In this document: positions 5,240 through 5,401 of the stretch, piece by piece
Layout: every line of letters begins with the position of its first letter
How positions within the stretch are numbered: position 1 is the first letter of the stretch
Assembly (NCBI GenBank): GCA_014239005.1
Contig: JABAAA010000094.1
Coordinates: forward strand, 1-5,401
Reading direction: 5' to 3'
Source of the DNA: Alphaproteobacteria bacterium
GTDB lineage: Bacteria > Pseudomonadota > Alphaproteobacteria > JABAAW01
Length of the DNA stretch: 5,401 nt
Notes under the pieces: generated by a model
Database searches by the model: none
Seen by the model: only the letters and a program-made list of their open reading frames with translations
What the model was told of the DNA's origin: nothing
Position numbers and translations under genes: made by a program

Positions 5240-5401
5240 GGGCTACGCCTCCCCCCGCCTCACCTTCTGCAAGCGCGAAACACAAGGTGTTCTCGTTCGG
5301 CTGTCGGCTCAACATCGCGGAGGGAGAGCATATCGCCGCGCTTTTGCAAGGACATGGACAGGGACATAAAGAAGAAACACTCGTCGTCAACTCTTGTGCG
5401 G
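5236..5401 (+). CDS. mtaB: MtaB-like tRNA threonylcarbamoyladenosine methylthiotransferase (partial, N-terminus)
   Basis: The first 55 codons are present; the rest lies beyond the right edge. After a Pro/Ser/Ala-rich leader of about 14 residues comes KVFSFGCRLNIAEGEHI, then LVVNSCA at the edge. These match the N-terminal domain of radical-SAM methylthiotransferases (MiaB/RimO/MtaB group), in which the Cys of GCxxN (C23) and the Cys of VVN(S/T)C (C54) are two of the three ligands of the auxiliary iron-sulfur cluster. GCRLN fits MtaB better than MiaB, and I recall MtaB homologues next to dapF in alphaproteobacteria. MtaB makes 2-methylthio-threonylcarbamoyladenosine at position 37 of tRNAs. The usual ESE after the first motif is EGE here. 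The ATG at 5236 is the only ATG, GTG or TTG in this frame upstream to the dapF stop. Its Shine-Dalgarno site is weak (AAGAAG, 9 nt ahead), so coupling to upstream translation is likely. The radical-SAM motif itself is not visible. Confidence 0.8.
   Translation, partial: MRATPPPASPSASAKHKVFSFGCRLNIAEGEHIAALLQGHGQGHKEETLVVNSCA

Overview
The window looks like ordinary chromosomal DNA from a Gram-negative bacterium, most likely an alphaproteobacterium. The evidence is high overall GC, GTG/ATG starts in tightly packed genes, an exported DsbD/ScsB-type thiol reductase, and the order dapF then an mtaB-like gene, which I recall from alphaproteobacteria. I cannot place it more precisely from sequence alone.

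Layout. Positions 1-376 hold, on the minus strand, the first 125 codons of a gene whose 3' end lies outside the window; the visible part is a Ser/Lys/Arg-rich, probably disordered N-terminus of unknown function. Positions 377-637 are a divergent intergenic region with an 11-bp triple repeat next to the minus-strand gene, a 56-nt pure pyrimidine tract containing two 21-bp copies, and five perfect 12-bp copies. From 638 to the right edge a single plus-strand gene chain runs with almost no gaps: a DsbD/ScsB-family transmembrane disulfide reductase (638-3040), a Prx5-type peroxiredoxin (3037-3564, GTGA overlap), a protein with a C-terminal J domain (3571-4227), diaminopimelate epimerase DapF (4248-5150), a possible 30-codon mini-ORF made mainly of three RDNVA repeats (5147-5239, ATGA overlaps at both ends), and the start of an MtaB-like tRNA methylthiotransferase (5236 onward).

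How the genes fit together. The first two plus-strand genes form a plausible thiol-redox pair: DsbD moves electrons from the cytoplasm across the inner membrane, and the peroxiredoxin removes peroxides. The peroxiredoxin has no export signal, so a direct electron link is not shown. The J-domain protein would work with Hsp70. DapF makes meso-diaminopimelate for lysine and peptidoglycan. MtaB modifies tRNA. The chain looks like one transcription unit but not one pathway.

The most unusual property is the number of short tandem duplications. Most have units that are multiples of 3 bp (6, 12, 15, 21) and they occur in at least seven places, both in coding linkers and between genes. The 8-mer AAGAATCG occurs ten times counting both strands, where chance would give well under one. 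This points to active micro-repeat expansion in this genome rather than to a recognisable defence or mobile system; I saw no mobile element, CRISPR array or RNA gene.
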